Source: Nocardia sp. NBC_01327
Lineage (GTDB): Bacteria > Actinomycetota > Actinomycetes > Mycobacteriales > Mycobacteriaceae
Reading direction: 5' to 3'
NCBI RefSeq assembly: GCF_035958815.1
Contig: NZ_CP108383.1
Location: 3,038,001-3,102,000, forward strand
Length of the DNA: 64,000 nucleotides
This document shows positions 1-9,753 of this stretch, one piece after another. A program made the translations under genes and the position numbers. A model generated the notes under the pieces. That model was given only the letters and a program-made list of their open reading frames with translations. It searched no databases and was not told where the DNA came from. Every line of letters begins with the position of its first letter. Position 1 is the stretch's first letter.

Positions 1-56
1 TTGCCCTCGTATCGTCCCGTGCGATAGCTTGCAGCGGTAACGAGTAGGGGATCGTA

Positions 57-803
57 GTGGGGACGCTGGGCGTTCATTGGGTTGTCGTCGAAGTGGCAGT
101 GGCACTGCTGTTCTCGGCCGCGATCGGGGGTTTTCTGGTCATCAGGGGCAAACGCGCACTGGTGCTGGTGACCCTTGCACTGGGCATATCCGGCTGGCTG
201 GCCTTGGCCGCGGGCGTGCAACCCGGTGTGGCGGTGCTGATGGGGGACACCGTCGCCGGTACCGCCGTGGCGCCCCCGCCCGGCCTGGTCCCGGCGGGCT
301 CGACGGCGCCCACGACCAGTCCCAAACCCGTTGCCCCGGACCCGATGTCGCTGCTGAAACCGGGTGATTGCGTCGAGGTTCCCATGGAGGCCGCGACCGA
401 TGCCTCCGGCGCCCCGACCTGGAAACCCGGTTCGCCCGATCCCGCCGACTGCGCCTCGCTCGACGCCAACTACCGCGTCCTGCAGACCGGTCCACAACCC
501 TGTACGGGTTCGCTGTTCAAACTCGAGACCAGTCGCAAGGATCGCTCCGGAAAGCAGCTCTACCACCTCTGCCTGGCCTTCGACTGGCGCGTCGGAGTCT
601 GTTACGACACAGCGCATATGGACGAGCCGTCGAAGGTCGACTGCGGCACGCCCGGCGATCACATCGTGCAGGCCACCGCGGTGCTGGAGGACTCCACCAG
701 CGGTGCGGACTGCCCCCGCGACGGCAAGGGCGCGGTGTGGGTGGTCTGGGACAAGCGCCGGATGACCGTGTGCTTCCGCGGCGGCGACGATCCGGGCAAG
801 TGA
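57..803 (+). CDS. Membrane-anchored protein with Cys-rich exported domain, function unknown
   Basis: A 248-residue protein starting at GTG, with a GTAGGGG purine tract about 6 nt upstream. Two hydrophobic stretches lie near residues 5-27 and 33-62. A Pro/Thr-rich linker follows (about 70-95), then a C-terminal domain with eight cysteines that probably form disulfides outside the cell. This layout resembles LppU-like or SCO-type actinobacterial envelope proteins, but I do not recognise a specific family and assign no function. It is convergent with the methyltransferase gene, with only about 50 nt between the two stops. Confidence 0.75.
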   Translation: MGTLGVHWVVVEVAVALLFSAAIGGFLVIRGKRALVLVTLALGISGWLALAAGVQPGVAVLMGDTVAGTAVAPPPGLVPAGSTAPTTSPKPVAPDPMSLLKPGDCVEVPMEAATDASGAPTWKPGSPDPADCASLDANYRVLQTGPQPCTGSLFKLETSRKDRSGKQLYHLCLAFDWRVGVCYDTAHMDEPSKVDCGTPGDHIVQATAVLEDSTSGADCPRDGKGAVWVVWDKRRMTVCFRGGDDPGK

Positions 804-808
804 CGTGC

Positions 809-845
809 GGGTCCTGGTGCGACCGCGATGGCTCGCACCGGACCC
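809..845. terminator. Convergent hairpin terminator
   Basis: GGGTCC(T)GGTGCGA and TCGCACCGGACCC form a long stem with one bulged T, placed exactly between two convergent stop codons. There is no clear U-tract, so it is a stem-only candidate. Confidence 0.5.
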
Positions 846-852
846 GGCCCGA

Positions 853-1509
853 TCACACCCGGCGCGCGATGGTGATGACGTCCGGGATGAGCCAGGACGG
901 CAGGGGACGCGAGACCTTGCGCTGGTCCTGCAGTTCGAAGCCCGCGTCCTCCAGCAGCTTCCGGACTTCCCGGGGCGACGGCGCGTGCGCGGGGAACAGG
1001 GGACTGCGGGTGAGGCGCTGGATCGGGCGGGCGGTGGGCGCCGACGGGTGCATGGTGGCAATGGCGACCAGGCCGCCGGGAGACAGCACCCGATGGAATT
1101 CGCGCAGCGCCACCGGATGGTCGAAGAAGTGGAAAGCGCTGGTGGAGACCACCGCATCCACTTCGCCGTCGCCGAGCGGGAGATGTTCGGCGGCGGCGTG
1201 CCGCCAGTGCACCACGGCGGACCGGGCGCGGGCCTGCTCCAGCATGCCGGTCGAGGCGTCCACGCCGTAGGTCACCTCCGGATGCAGTTCGCGCGCGATG
1301 CGAGAGGTGAGAATTCCGGTGCCGCAACCGATATCGGCGATCCGGCGGGATCCGGCGGCCCGCAGCTCGGAAACCACCTGGTCCTGCGGCGGGCGATAGA
1401 CCGCCTGCTGCAGTGCCGCGGTGTCGTAGGCGCGGGCGACATTGCCGAAGAACCCGGTCACCACCCGGTTGAGGGCGCGGTTGCCCGTGGTGAGGGAAGT
1501 GCTGTTCAT
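853..1509 (-). CDS. Class I SAM-dependent methyltransferase
   Basis: A 218-residue enzyme expected to transfer a methyl group from S-adenosylmethionine to an unknown small molecule. Motif I (ADIGCGTG, around residues 58-65) marks the SAM pocket. The downstream HFFDHP and LREFHRVLSPGG segments match the Methyltransf_11 (UbiE/ubiquinone-like) fold. I chose the ATG at 1509 because TAGGAG lies 5 nt upstream; the frame stays open further but lacks a better site. It is divergent from the alcohol dehydrogenase gene, about 100 bp away, so the two may share a regulatory region. The substrate cannot be read from the sequence. Confidence 0.85.
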   Translation of the reverse strand: MNSTSLTTGNRALNRVVTGFFGNVARAYDTAALQQAVYRPPQDQVVSELRAAGSRRIADIGCGTGILTSRIARELHPEVTYGVDASTGMLEQARARSAVVHWRHAAAEHLPLGDGEVDAVVSTSAFHFFDHPVALREFHRVLSPGGLVAIATMHPSAPTARPIQRLTRSPLFPAHAPSPREVRKLLEDAGFELQDQRKVSRPLPSWLIPDVITIARRV

Positions 1510-1607
1510 ATGTGCTCCTAGTCCGGTACTCATCGAAGCAGATTTCGAACTGTCTGGGAAGGTTTGGCGAGCTGTGCGGGCAGGTGGGGTGGAGTAGCGT
1601 CGGGCGC

Positions 1608-2723
1608 ATGAGGATTCGCGGAGCTGTCCTGGAACGAATCGGGGCATCGGTCCCCTTTGCGGAGTCGAAACCGATTACGGTGAGCGAACTCGACCTGGGT
1701 GAACCCGGGCCCGGCGAATTGCTGGTGCGGATCGAGGCGGCCGGACTGTGCCACTCGGATCTGTCGGTGGTGGACGGAAACCGGGTGCGCCCGGTGCCCA
1801 TGCTGCTCGGGCACGAGGCTGCCGGCCGGGTCGAGGCGGTCGGCCCGGGCGAGAGCGATATCGCCGTCGGGCAGCGGGTGGTCATGACCTTCCTGCCGCG
1901 CTGCGGTGAATGCTCCGGCTGCGCCACCGAGGGCCGTACCCCGTGTCTGCCCGGCAGTATGGCCAATAATTCCGGCGAACTCATGAACGGCGGCCGGCGG
2001 CTGCTGCGCGACGGTGAGCCCGTGCACCATCACCTCGGGGTATCGGCCTTCGCCACCCATGCCGTGGTGGACCGGCACTCGGTGGTGCCGGTGGACGACG
2101 ATGTGCCCGCGGACGTCGCGGCCGTCCTCGGCTGCGCGGTGCTGACCGGCGGTGGGGCACTGCTGAATTCGGCGCAGCCGACACCGGCGGATCGCATCAT
2201 GGTGGTCGGGCTCGGCGGCGTCGGCATGGCGGCCGTCCTGGTCGCGGCCGCACTGCGGGAGGGCACCGGCCGCGATGTGATCGCCGTCGACACCGTGCCG
2301 GAGAAATTGAAGATCGCCCTGGAACTCGGTGCGACGGCGGCCTATACGCCGCAGGAAATCGCCGATCAGCACATCCAGGCCGAAGTGGTGATCGAGGCCG
2401 CCGGCAATGTGCGGGCCTTCGAAACGGCCGTCGCCGCCACCGCCACCGGCGGCAAAACCGTCACCGTGGGCCTGCCCGCGCCCGATGCGATGGCCAGCAT
2501 CTCGCCGCTGGGCCTGGTGGCACAGGGCCGCACCATTATCGGCAGCTACCTGGGTTCGGCGGTCCCGGCCCGCGATATCCCCGAGTACGTCCGCATGTGG
2601 CGTGAGGGCAAGCTTCCGGTCGAACGCCTGGTCTCCTCCCGCATCCGGCTGGAGGACATCAATGCGGGCATGGACGAGCTGGCCGCGGGCCATGCCCTGC
2701 GACAGGTGATCGTCTTCGACTGA
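1608..2723 (+). CDS. Zinc-dependent alcohol dehydrogenase (MDR superfamily)
   Basis: A 371-residue medium-chain dehydrogenase expected to oxidise an alcohol with NAD(P)+ in the cytoplasm. The catalytic zinc ligands are visible: Cys48 in GLCHSDLS and His69-Glu70 in GHEAAG. The structural-zinc lobe CGECSGC...C is near residues 97-111. The Rossmann GLGGVG motif follows at about residues 202-207, with the cofactor-selecting acidic residue in IAVD. Start is ATG 1608. The layout resembles Rv3086/AdhD-type mycobacterial dehydrogenases that use mycothiol or aryl alcohols, but the substrate is not determined. Confidence 0.88.
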   Translation: MRIRGAVLERIGASVPFAESKPITVSELDLGEPGPGELLVRIEAAGLCHSDLSVVDGNRVRPVPMLLGHEAAGRVEAVGPGESDIAVGQRVVMTFLPRCGECSGCATEGRTPCLPGSMANNSGELMNGGRRLLRDGEPVHHHLGVSAFATHAVVDRHSVVPVDDDVPADVAAVLGCAVLTGGGALLNSAQPTPADRIMVVGLGGVGMAAVLVAAALREGTGRDVIAVDTVPEKLKIALELGATAAYTPQEIADQHIQAEVVIEAAGNVRAFETAVAATATGGKTVTVGLPAPDAMASISPLGLVAQGRTIIGSYLGSAVPARDIPEYVRMWREGKLPVERLVSSRIRLEDINAGMDELAAGHALRQVIVFD

Positions 2724-2831
2724 TACGGCGACCAGGCGCTCGGGCACCCGTCACGGGGGTGCCATTGTGCCGTGCGGCGACCCGATAGGCTCAGGCGAGA
2801 CCCGTCGGGGTCGTCCAGGCGAAGTATGTGA

Positions 2832-4090
<1,259 letters not shown>

Positions 4091-4180
4091 GCCCGCCGGG
4101 CCGGCAGCCACTCATTCGGACCCAGCAGCCCAGTCCTTCAGGCGCAGCGGCCCCGGTCATTTCGGACCCAGCGGCCCCGT

Positions 4181-4207
4181 GATCCCGGCATGCTTGTGGC
4201 CGGGATC
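4181..4207 (+). terminator. Hairpin after the dapB operon
   Basis: GATCCCGGC and GCCGGGATC form a perfect 9-bp stem with a 9-nt loop about 90 nt after the stop at 4090. Just upstream, two copies of a motif like TCGGACCCAGCRGCCC form a short degenerate direct repeat. Nothing else is seen between 4091 and 4257. Confidence 0.5.
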
Positions 4208-4257
4208 CAGACTCGCAGTGGCCCAGCGAATTTCGGCCGATCCCCGCAACGACGACG

Positions 4258-4287
4258 GTGGCCCGGAACCGTACGGTTCCGGGCCAC
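4258..4287. terminator. Strong inverted repeat, terminator for the allantoin operon
   Basis: A perfect 14-bp inverted repeat (GTGGCCCGGAACCG) with a 2-nt centre lies 27 nt beyond the puuE stop. Its position between converging transcripts indicates a bidirectional terminator. Confidence 0.75.
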
Positions 4288-4314
4288 ACTCATCTCTCAT
4301 TCACGGCGCACCGA

Positions 4315-5232
4315 TCAGCGCGCCGGATGCACCTTGCGCCAGTGGTCGGCGATATCGATGCGGCGGGTGAGCCAGACGTTGTCGTGGGACTGCACGTAGT
4401 CCAGGAAGCGCTCCAGAGACTTTGCGCGGGCGGGCTTTCCGGCAATGCGGCAGTGCAGGCCGACCGACAGCATCTTCGGTGCGCCCGCTTCGCCTTCGGC
4501 GTAGAGCACGTCGAAGGCGTCGCGGAGGTAGGCGAAGAACTCGTCACCGTTGGCGAAACCAGCGGGGGAGGAGAAGCGCATGTCATTGGTTTCGAGGGTG
4601 TACGGGATGACCAGCTGATCGTGGTCGCCCACCGTGACCCAGTACGGCAGGTCATCGGCGTAGGAATCGGAGTCGTAGGCGAAACCGCCGTGCTCGACGA
4701 CCAGTTCGCGGGTCTGGGGTGAATCGCGACCGGTGTACCACCCCTGGGGCGGCGCACCGAAGAGACGGGTGATGATGCTGACCGCCTCCTTCATATGCGC
4801 ACGCTCGATCTCCGGATCGACCGACTGGTACGAGATCCAGCGCAGCCCGTGGCAGGCGATCTCGTGGCCGAGTCGCTGGAAGGCCGCGACCGCCTCCGGA
4901 TTGCGCTCCAGCGCCCGCGCCACCCCGAAAATGGTCAGCGGAATATCGCGCTGCTCGAACATGCGCAGCACCCGCCAGAGTCCGGCGCGCGAGCCGTACT
5001 CGTAGATGGATTCCATCGACAGGTGCCGGTTCGGGAACGACTGTGCCGGAACGATATCCGAGAGGAAGGTCTCCGACCCCTCGTCGCCGTCGAGCACATT
5101 GTTCTCGCCGCCCTCCTCGTAATTGAGGACGAAATTGACCGCGATATGCGCATTGCCGGGCCACTGCGGATGCGGCGGGTTCGGGCCGTAGCCGACCATA
5201 TCCCGGGGGTAGTCCGAATCGAAGGCGCTCAT
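4315..5232 (-). CDS. puuE: Allantoinase, PuuE type (polysaccharide-deacetylase fold)
   Basis: A 305-residue cytoplasmic hydrolase that opens the allantoin ring to allantoate. It belongs to the NodB/polysaccharide-deacetylase superfamily rather than the metal-dependent DHOase-like AllB. Family signatures visible are the N-terminal YPRDMVGYG, VNFVLNYEEGGE, the central HEIACHGLRWISY block and WYTGRDSPQTREL. It is the last gene of the operon; its ATG overlaps the allantoicase stop (ATGA, 5229-5232). The neighbouring allantoicase and racemase make the allantoin assignment much safer than the fold alone would. Confidence 0.92.
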   Translation of the reverse strand: MSAFDSDYPRDMVGYGPNPPHPQWPGNAHIAVNFVLNYEEGGENNVLDGDEGSETFLSDIVPAQSFPNRHLSMESIYEYGSRAGLWRVLRMFEQRDIPLTIFGVARALERNPEAVAAFQRLGHEIACHGLRWISYQSVDPEIERAHMKEAVSIITRLFGAPPQGWYTGRDSPQTRELVVEHGGFAYDSDSYADDLPYWVTVGDHDQLVIPYTLETNDMRFSSPAGFANGDEFFAYLRDAFDVLYAEGEAGAPKMLSVGLHCRIAGKPARAKSLERFLDYVQSHDNVWLTRRIDIADHWRKVHPAR

Positions 5233-6260
5233 GCGTTGTTCTCCTGCTCCGCCGCCAGCCGCGCCCGCGCGGCCTCGGTGAGGTTGCCGTACAGGCGAAG
5301 TCGCGCGAGTCCGCCGTCGGGGAAGGCGTCCAGCCGCACCTCGACCACCGCATCGTCCGAATCGATGGCGAACCGGTGCCGGGTATCGGGCCGGATCACG
5401 GTGCGCGGCAACAACTCCACCTCGGAGCCGTCGGCGCGAATTCCGGTGAGCGCGGCCGCCCCCGGACTGTTGAACAGGAAGTACGAGGTGTCGATCTCGG
5501 CCATGGTGAGCACGCCCTCGCCCGCCAGCCGCACCTGCACCCAGTCGTTGTCCTTATCGCGGCGGCGCGCGGTCTCCCAGCCGCCGCCCATGGACTGCGC
5601 CCGACCGGGCAGCAGCACATTCTGCGGATGCGAATAGAAGCGATTGGAGCAATCCGCCACCAGGCCACCGTTTTCCAGCGCCGCCAGATCGAACGGACCA
5701 GTATCCAGCCAGCGTAGATCGGGCGTGGCCACACCGTGCACCCGCAGCCGGGCCACACCGCCGTCCGGGAACATGCGCAGGCGCACATGGGTGAACCGGC
5801 GCTTCGAATCGACGGGGAAGGGGTTGCGGCTGTCACCGCCGACCGCGCTGCGCTGAACAATGGAGGTCCAGCCGTCCAGCGCGGCAATCTCCTCGGCGGA
5901 CGGATAACCCTGCACCGCAATGGCTTCCACCGAAACCTCGGGCGGGTAATTGCCCTTGAACCAGGCGGTGTCGACCACGATGCCCGCGATCACACCGGGC
6001 ACGCCCAGTCGCACGATGGCGGTATCGCAGTCATCGGGTTCCGGGGCATCCCCGGCCTCGTCGCGCCGCCGCCGGGTCTCCCAGCCGTCGTACACCTGGC
6101 CCTTGTGACCGAAGGTGGCGGGCTGATAGGTGGAATCCTCCGGCCGGACCAGATTCTCCTTCTCCGCGAAGGATTCGTCATTGGCCCAGATCACCGCACC
6201 GCCGAGGGAGCGGACGGCCAGATCGGGCAGGAGGGTGAAATCAGTCGTATCTGCGGTCAT
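5229..6260 (-). CDS. alc: Allantoicase
   Basis: A 343-residue enzyme that hydrolyses allantoate to ureidoglycolate and urea. Two homologous allantoicase beta-jellyroll repeats are visible, each with a GWETxRRRD-type signature: YDGWETRRRRD in the first half and GGGWETARRRDKDNDW in the second. Starts at ATG 6260, which overlaps the stop of the upstream DUF6986 gene by 4 nt; a longer frame exists but would run into that gene. It acts directly after PuuE in the pathway. Confidence 0.94.
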   Translation of the reverse strand: MTADTTDFTLLPDLAVRSLGGAVIWANDESFAEKENLVRPEDSTYQPATFGHKGQVYDGWETRRRRDEAGDAPEPDDCDTAIVRLGVPGVIAGIVVDTAWFKGNYPPEVSVEAIAVQGYPSAEEIAALDGWTSIVQRSAVGGDSRNPFPVDSKRRFTHVRLRMFPDGGVARLRVHGVATPDLRWLDTGPFDLAALENGGLVADCSNRFYSHPQNVLLPGRAQSMGGGWETARRRDKDNDWVQVRLAGEGVLTMAEIDTSYFLFNSPGAAALTGIRADGSEVELLPRTVIRPDTRHRFAIDSDDAVVEVRLDAFPDGGLARLRLYGNLTEAARARLAAEQENNA

Positions 6261-7471
6261 AGCGAGGGCATTTTCCTTTCGCGCAACTGATGTAGAACAT
6301 CGACGGTGGCGGCCGGTATCAGCGCCGTCACTTCGTCGGGATCGAAAGCGCCGCAATCCAATCCGCGCAGCACCACGGTCGCGAGGGCCTGGGCGGTGGC
6401 GGGTTCGTCGACCACCGCGCCGCCCTGACGATCCAGATAGCGGCCGATGCGCGGCGCGGCGACCTCGAGTGCGGTGCGGTAGAAGGCGAAGGTGGCCAGC
6501 CAGCGGGTGGCCAGATGCCCGGCGCCCATATCCCAGCCCTGGTAGTACCCGCGTTCGAGCGAGCGGGTGACCAGGCGGTAGTGCCGGGCCAGGGCCGCGC
6601 GCACCTCGTCATCGGTGCCCATCGGCAGTACCTGGGTGGAGCCGTCGCACACCCAGACGCCGGTCTGCGCGGCCGCGGCCTGCATGACCGCCTTCGCGTG
6701 ATCGGCCACCGGATGCTCCAGCGACTGGAACTGCGGGGCGATACCGCAGGCGGCGCTGTAATCGTATGTGCCGTAGTGCAATCCGGTGCAGCGCCCGGCC
6801 GAGCGATGAATGGCCTGCGCCACCGTCGCGGTGCCGTCGGCGGCGATCACGGCCTGCGGACTCTCGATCTGCAGCTCGAACTTCAGCGACTGCTCGGGCA
6901 GCCCGTGCGCGGATTCGATTGCCTGACACAGCAGTACGGCCGCCTCGGCCTGATCGGCCGAGCGGATCTTCGGAATGGTGAAGACGAATCCGGCCGGCAC
7001 CCCGCTCGCGCCCTCGAGCACCTTCTCCAGAGTGCGCACGGCGCGCGCCCATTCGAGCGTGGTGAGGCCCTTCATGCGAATACCGCGCGAGACCACCTCG
7101 GCGGGCAGGGCGGCGAGCACCGCCCCGGCGCGCAGCGCGTCGCGATCCTCCACCTCATCACCGCGGGTGCCGTACCCGTCCTCGAAATCCAGGCGCAGAT
7201 CCTGGATCGGGCGCCGGCGCAGCGCGGTGAGCGCCCGCGACAGCACCTCCTCACCGGCCAGTTCGGTCAGCACCGCACTGTGCTTCCCGGCCAGTTCGAC
7301 GGCCGTCGCACCCCATTCGCGCGGGAGCTCGGGGGTGGCATCGGCCGCGCTCACATAGACGGTGTGGATCGGCTGACCCGCCCGATCGCCCGGATATCGC
7401 TGTGCCAACTCGGAATCGACGGCCTGCAGGCGGCTCTCGATATCGCCCAGTACATACGGGGGCAGGGTCAC
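6257..7471 (-). CDS. DUF6986 aldolase/citrate-lyase-like protein of the allantoin operon
   Basis: A 404-residue protein of the phosphoenolpyruvate/HpcH-HpaI-like TIM-barrel superfamily. The segment RLDFEDGYG (about residues 103-111) supplies an acidic metal-site motif, and FELQIESPQAV (about 201-211) resembles the Glu-containing strand of citrate-lyase beta subunits. NCBI calls this family DUF6986 and it commonly accompanies actinobacterial allantoin genes. The GTG start overlaps the racemase stop, and its own stop overlaps alc. A role in handling ureidoglycolate or glyoxylate (for example condensation or lysis of a C2 unit) is inferred from position only. Confidence 0.8.
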   Translation of the reverse strand: MTLPPYVLGDIESRLQAVDSELAQRYPGDRAGQPIHTVYVSAADATPELPREWGATAVELAGKHSAVLTELAGEEVLSRALTALRRRPIQDLRLDFEDGYGTRGDEVEDRDALRAGAVLAALPAEVVSRGIRMKGLTTLEWARAVRTLEKVLEGASGVPAGFVFTIPKIRSADQAEAAVLLCQAIESAHGLPEQSLKFELQIESPQAVIAADGTATVAQAIHRSAGRCTGLHYGTYDYSAACGIAPQFQSLEHPVADHAKAVMQAAAAQTGVWVCDGSTQVLPMGTDDEVRAALARHYRLVTRSLERGYYQGWDMGAGHLATRWLATFAFYRTALEVAAPRIGRYLDRQGGAVVDEPATAQALATVVLRGLDCGAFDPDEVTALIPAATVDVLHQLRERKMPSL

Positions 7472-8223
7472 GAACGCGCCTCCTCGGCATCGGTGGAGAA
7501 TCCGGCCAGCAGGCCGGTGTAGTGCTTGGGCAGCGGGGTCGCGTACTCCCCGCGCCCGGATTTACGCAGTCCCATGGTGACCAGCGACTGCACGGTCAGC
7601 GTGGCCGCGGCGACACCGTCGATCACCGGCACCCCGACCTCGCGGGTCAGGTATTCGCACAGATCCGCCATGCCCGCGCAGCCCAGCACGATGGCATCGG
7701 AATTGTCCGTGTGCACGGCCTCCCGGCAGGCATCGACGATCACCGTGCGGGCCTTGGGGTCCTCCAGCTCCAGCACCGGAATCTCGCAGGCGTGGATGCC
7801 GAGGCAGAACCGCTGCATGCCGTAGCGTTCGGCCAGCTCCGCGGCCCGGCCGGAGGTGCGGGCCAGGGTGGTCACCACGCTGAAGCCGCGCCCGAGATGG
7901 CTCGCGGCCTGCATGGCGGCCTCGGCAATGCCGATCACCGGCCCGCGGGCCAGCTCGCGCGCCGCGTCGAGGCCGGGATCGCCGAAGCAGGAGATCACAT
8001 AGCCGTCCACGCCCTCGGTCTCGCCGCGGGCGATCTCGGTGAGCAGGCCGGGGATGGAAAGCGCCTCGTCGTAATGGCTTTCGATGGAGGCCGGACCCAT
8101 GGCGGGGGTAATGCCCTCGACCAGGGTCCCGGGTGCGGCCACCGCGCGGGCGGCGGCCGCGGCCAGATCGGTCATGGCCACGGTGGTATTGGGATTGATG
8201 ACTCGAATTCGCATGGATCTCAC
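7468..8223 (-). CDS. Asp/Glu/hydantoin racemase family protein, probable allantoin racemase
   Basis: A 251-residue member of the Asp/Glu racemase superfamily, closest in layout to hydantoin and allantoin (HpxA) racemases. INPNT near the N-terminus binds substrate. The two catalytic cysteines are visible in ISCFGDP and LGCAGM. It should interconvert R- and S-allantoin so that PuuE can use both. GTG 8223 overlaps the stop of a small upstream frame in the same 4-nt manner as every other junction in this operon; ATG 8214 is the alternative start and lacks a clear Shine-Dalgarno. Confidence 0.88.
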   Translation of the reverse strand: MRSMRIRVINPNTTVAMTDLAAAAARAVAAPGTLVEGITPAMGPASIESHYDEALSIPGLLTEIARGETEGVDGYVISCFGDPGLDAARELARGPVIGIAEAAMQAASHLGRGFSVVTTLARTSGRAAELAERYGMQRFCLGIHACEIPVLELEDPKARTVIVDACREAVHTDNSDAIVLGCAGMADLCEYLTREVGVPVIDGVAAATLTVQSLVTMGLRKSGRGEYATPLPKHYTGLLAGFSTDAEEARS

Positions 8224-8375
8224 CGAGTTTCGAATACAGGGCCGGACGGGTGCATACCGGTGATCTTGCCGGAGTCCGGCGTCGGGAACACGGCGGCGAA
8301 CGGGCCGGCCGTCGCGATCGTGCCGCTGATCCGCCAGCTGCCGCGCCGCGGATTCCTGTCAGGCACGTCGCACAT
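8220..8375 (-). CDS. Small 51-codon frame coupled to the racemase gene
   Basis: An ATG-initiated frame of 51 residues, closed upstream by an in-frame TGA, whose own TGA overlaps the racemase GTG. Its C-terminal part reads as protein-like sequence (AVFPTPDSGKITG...), but I recognise no family and see no strong ribosome binding site. It could be a leader or coupling peptide, or the 3' remnant of a lost gene such as a permease. The remaining DNA up to 8454 shows no other gene and probably holds the operon promoter. Confidence 0.35.
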   Translation of the reverse strand: MCDVPDRNPRRGSWRISGTIATAGPFAAVFPTPDSGKITGMHPSGPVFETR

Positions 8376-8454
8376 CCGATCTCATGGGTCCGACCTTCGG
8401 AAACAAAGGTGTTCGCGATGCTATCGAGCGGGTATTGCCCGGGTGTTGCTGAAA

Positions 8455-9189
8455 CTATATATCTTTCTGACCGGCCGAATCCGCAAAAAGTCCGGTATCG
8501 GTGGGCAGTCGCGACAGTACTCCGTTGAGCCGCGTGTGATGCGCACCCGTGGCCGCCAGCAGCGCGTCGGAATCGCGAGCCAGGAAGGCCGCGAGCTGCT
8601 TACTGTGATCGGCGTGCAGCACCACCCGGTCGGCCGTGCTGGCGTGCACCATGGGCTGCACCGGTTCGGTGATATTCCAGGCGTATTCGAGCATGTGCAC
8701 CACCCGCGGCATACCGGACGGCCGCACCAGCGCGAGATGGAAGTTCCGCGTCTCCCGGTGATAGGCCAGGGCATTCTCGGTGAGTATCGCCCGTTCCAGC
8801 CGGGCATGGGTCTCCCGGGCGAGCTCGTGATCGGCCGCCGTGGCCTGGTGCACGGCGGCCGCGAGCGCCGCCGCCTCCAGGCTCTCCCGCACGACATACA
8901 GCTCGCGCAGTTCGGCCGCCGTCAGCAGCGTCACCTGATACCCGAAGTTCGCCTTGTGCTCGACGAGCCCCTCGCCGATCAGGGTCTGCAGCGACTCCCG
9001 CACCGGAATCGCGCTGACCCCGAACTGCCGGGCCAATTCCCCCAGCGGCATGCCGGTCCCGGGCGGCAGATTGCCCTCGAGGATCAGCCTGCGCAACTCG
9101 TCGAGAATCTCGTGCTGCGAGTACCCGCGATGCGCATCGTGCGCAGGGGTGAGCTGAGGCAGTCGAGGTAGTCGCGGTCGGGAAGGCAC
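8455..9189 (-). CDS. GntR-family regulator (FadR/FCD subfamily), likely allantoin-operon regulator
   Basis: A 244-residue regulator with an N-terminal winged helix: EILDELRRLILEGNLPPG then LARQFGVSAIPVRESLQTLIGEGLVE (shown in part). The C-terminal helical FCD ligand domain shows the metal-binding pattern VVRESLEAAA...H. Start is GTG 9189, chosen because longer versions run into the MarR gene; no good Shine-Dalgarno is visible. It lies immediately upstream of the allantoin genes on the same strand, so repression of them relieved by a purine-pathway metabolite is the natural inference. Confidence 0.85.
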   Translation of the reverse strand: MPSRPRLPRLPQLTPAHDAHRGYSQHEILDELRRLILEGNLPPGTGMPLGELARQFGVSAIPVRESLQTLIGEGLVEHKANFGYQVTLLTAAELRELYVVRESLEAAALAAAVHQATAADHELARETHARLERAILTENALAYHRETRNFHLALVRPSGMPRVVHMLEYAWNITEPVQPMVHASTADRVVLHADHSKQLAAFLARDSDALLAATGAHHTRLNGVLSRLPTDTGLFADSAGQKDI

Positions 9190-9253
9190 CAGCCCACGGT
9201 AGCCGTCCGGCCTGCGGCCGGGAACCGCGTCACCGGCGGCCGGGTCCGGCGGT

Positions 9254-9688
9254 TCAGAGCTCGTCGAGGTCGTAACCCAGGGCTTTGAGCGAAAGCCGGT
9301 GCAGCGTAGTGCGTTCCGCCGGGGTGAGCCGCTGCAGCACCACATCGGTCGCCGCATCGACCTGCGCGCCGACCTCCTCGCGCAGTTTGCGTCCCGAGGC
9401 GGTGATGGTCAGCCGGTATTTGCGCCGGTCGTCGGCATCCCTGGTGCGGGTGACCAGGCCCGCCTTCTCCAGGCTGTCGATCAGCCGGACCACCTCGCTG
9501 CGGTCGATGGACAGCGCGTTCGCCATTTCCTGCTGGGTGATGTCGCCGCTCTCCTCCAGGTAGGTCAGCACCCAGTGCTCCCGCAGCGGCGTATCCAGAT
9601 CGGTGTGTATGGCCTTGTGCAGCTTGCCGAAGGCGTACGTGGGATAGCGCAGCAGTCCACGGGGGTGATAGTCGCGGTTTTCGGTCAC
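9254..9688 (-). CDS. MarR-family repressor of the divergent exporter
   Basis: A 144-residue winged-helix regulator. The recognition region DITQQEMANALSIDRSEVVR and the wing RDADDRRKY are typical MarR features. I chose GTG 9688: a TATAAT box ends 7 nt before it, which predicts a leaderless transcript, whereas the upstream TTG at 9721 would sit inside an operator palindrome. It is divergent from the DHA2 exporter at 9776 and very likely represses both genes through the two palindromes between them. Confidence 0.88.
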   Translation of the reverse strand: MTENRDYHPRGLLRYPTYAFGKLHKAIHTDLDTPLREHWVLTYLEESGDITQQEMANALSIDRSEVVRLIDSLEKAGLVTRTRDADDRRKYRLTITASGRKLREEVGAQVDAATDVVLQRLTPAERTTLHRLSLKALGYDLDEL

Positions 9689-9695
9689 GCTGCAG

Positions 9696-9701
9696 ATTAT
9701 A
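9696..9701 (-). promoter_or_regulatory. -10 box of the marR gene (leaderless)
   Basis: TATAAT on the minus strand, 7 nt before the GTG at 9688, so transcription should begin at or next to the start codon. The -35 region is weak and overlaps the operator. Confidence 0.5.
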
Positions 9702-9708
9702 TCTATTG

Positions 9709-9753
9709 TTGAGTGTCTCAATCATTGTTAAGCTCTGCAATTGAGATGCTCAA
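9709..9753. promoter_or_regulatory. Paired MarR operators
   Basis: Two palindromes of the same class: TTGAGTGTCTCAA (9709-9721) and ATTGAGATGCTCAAT (9740-9754). Each has TTGAG/CTCAA half-sites around a 3-nt centre. Centres are 32 bp apart, about three helical turns, so two dimers would lie on one face of the DNA between the divergent genes. Confidence 0.75.

Noticed and set aside
7402..9171. A 589-codon plus-strand open frame
   Set aside because: It lies antisense across the allantoin racemase and GntR genes and its His/Gly/Arg-rich translation is typical of a reverse-frame shadow in GC-rich DNA.
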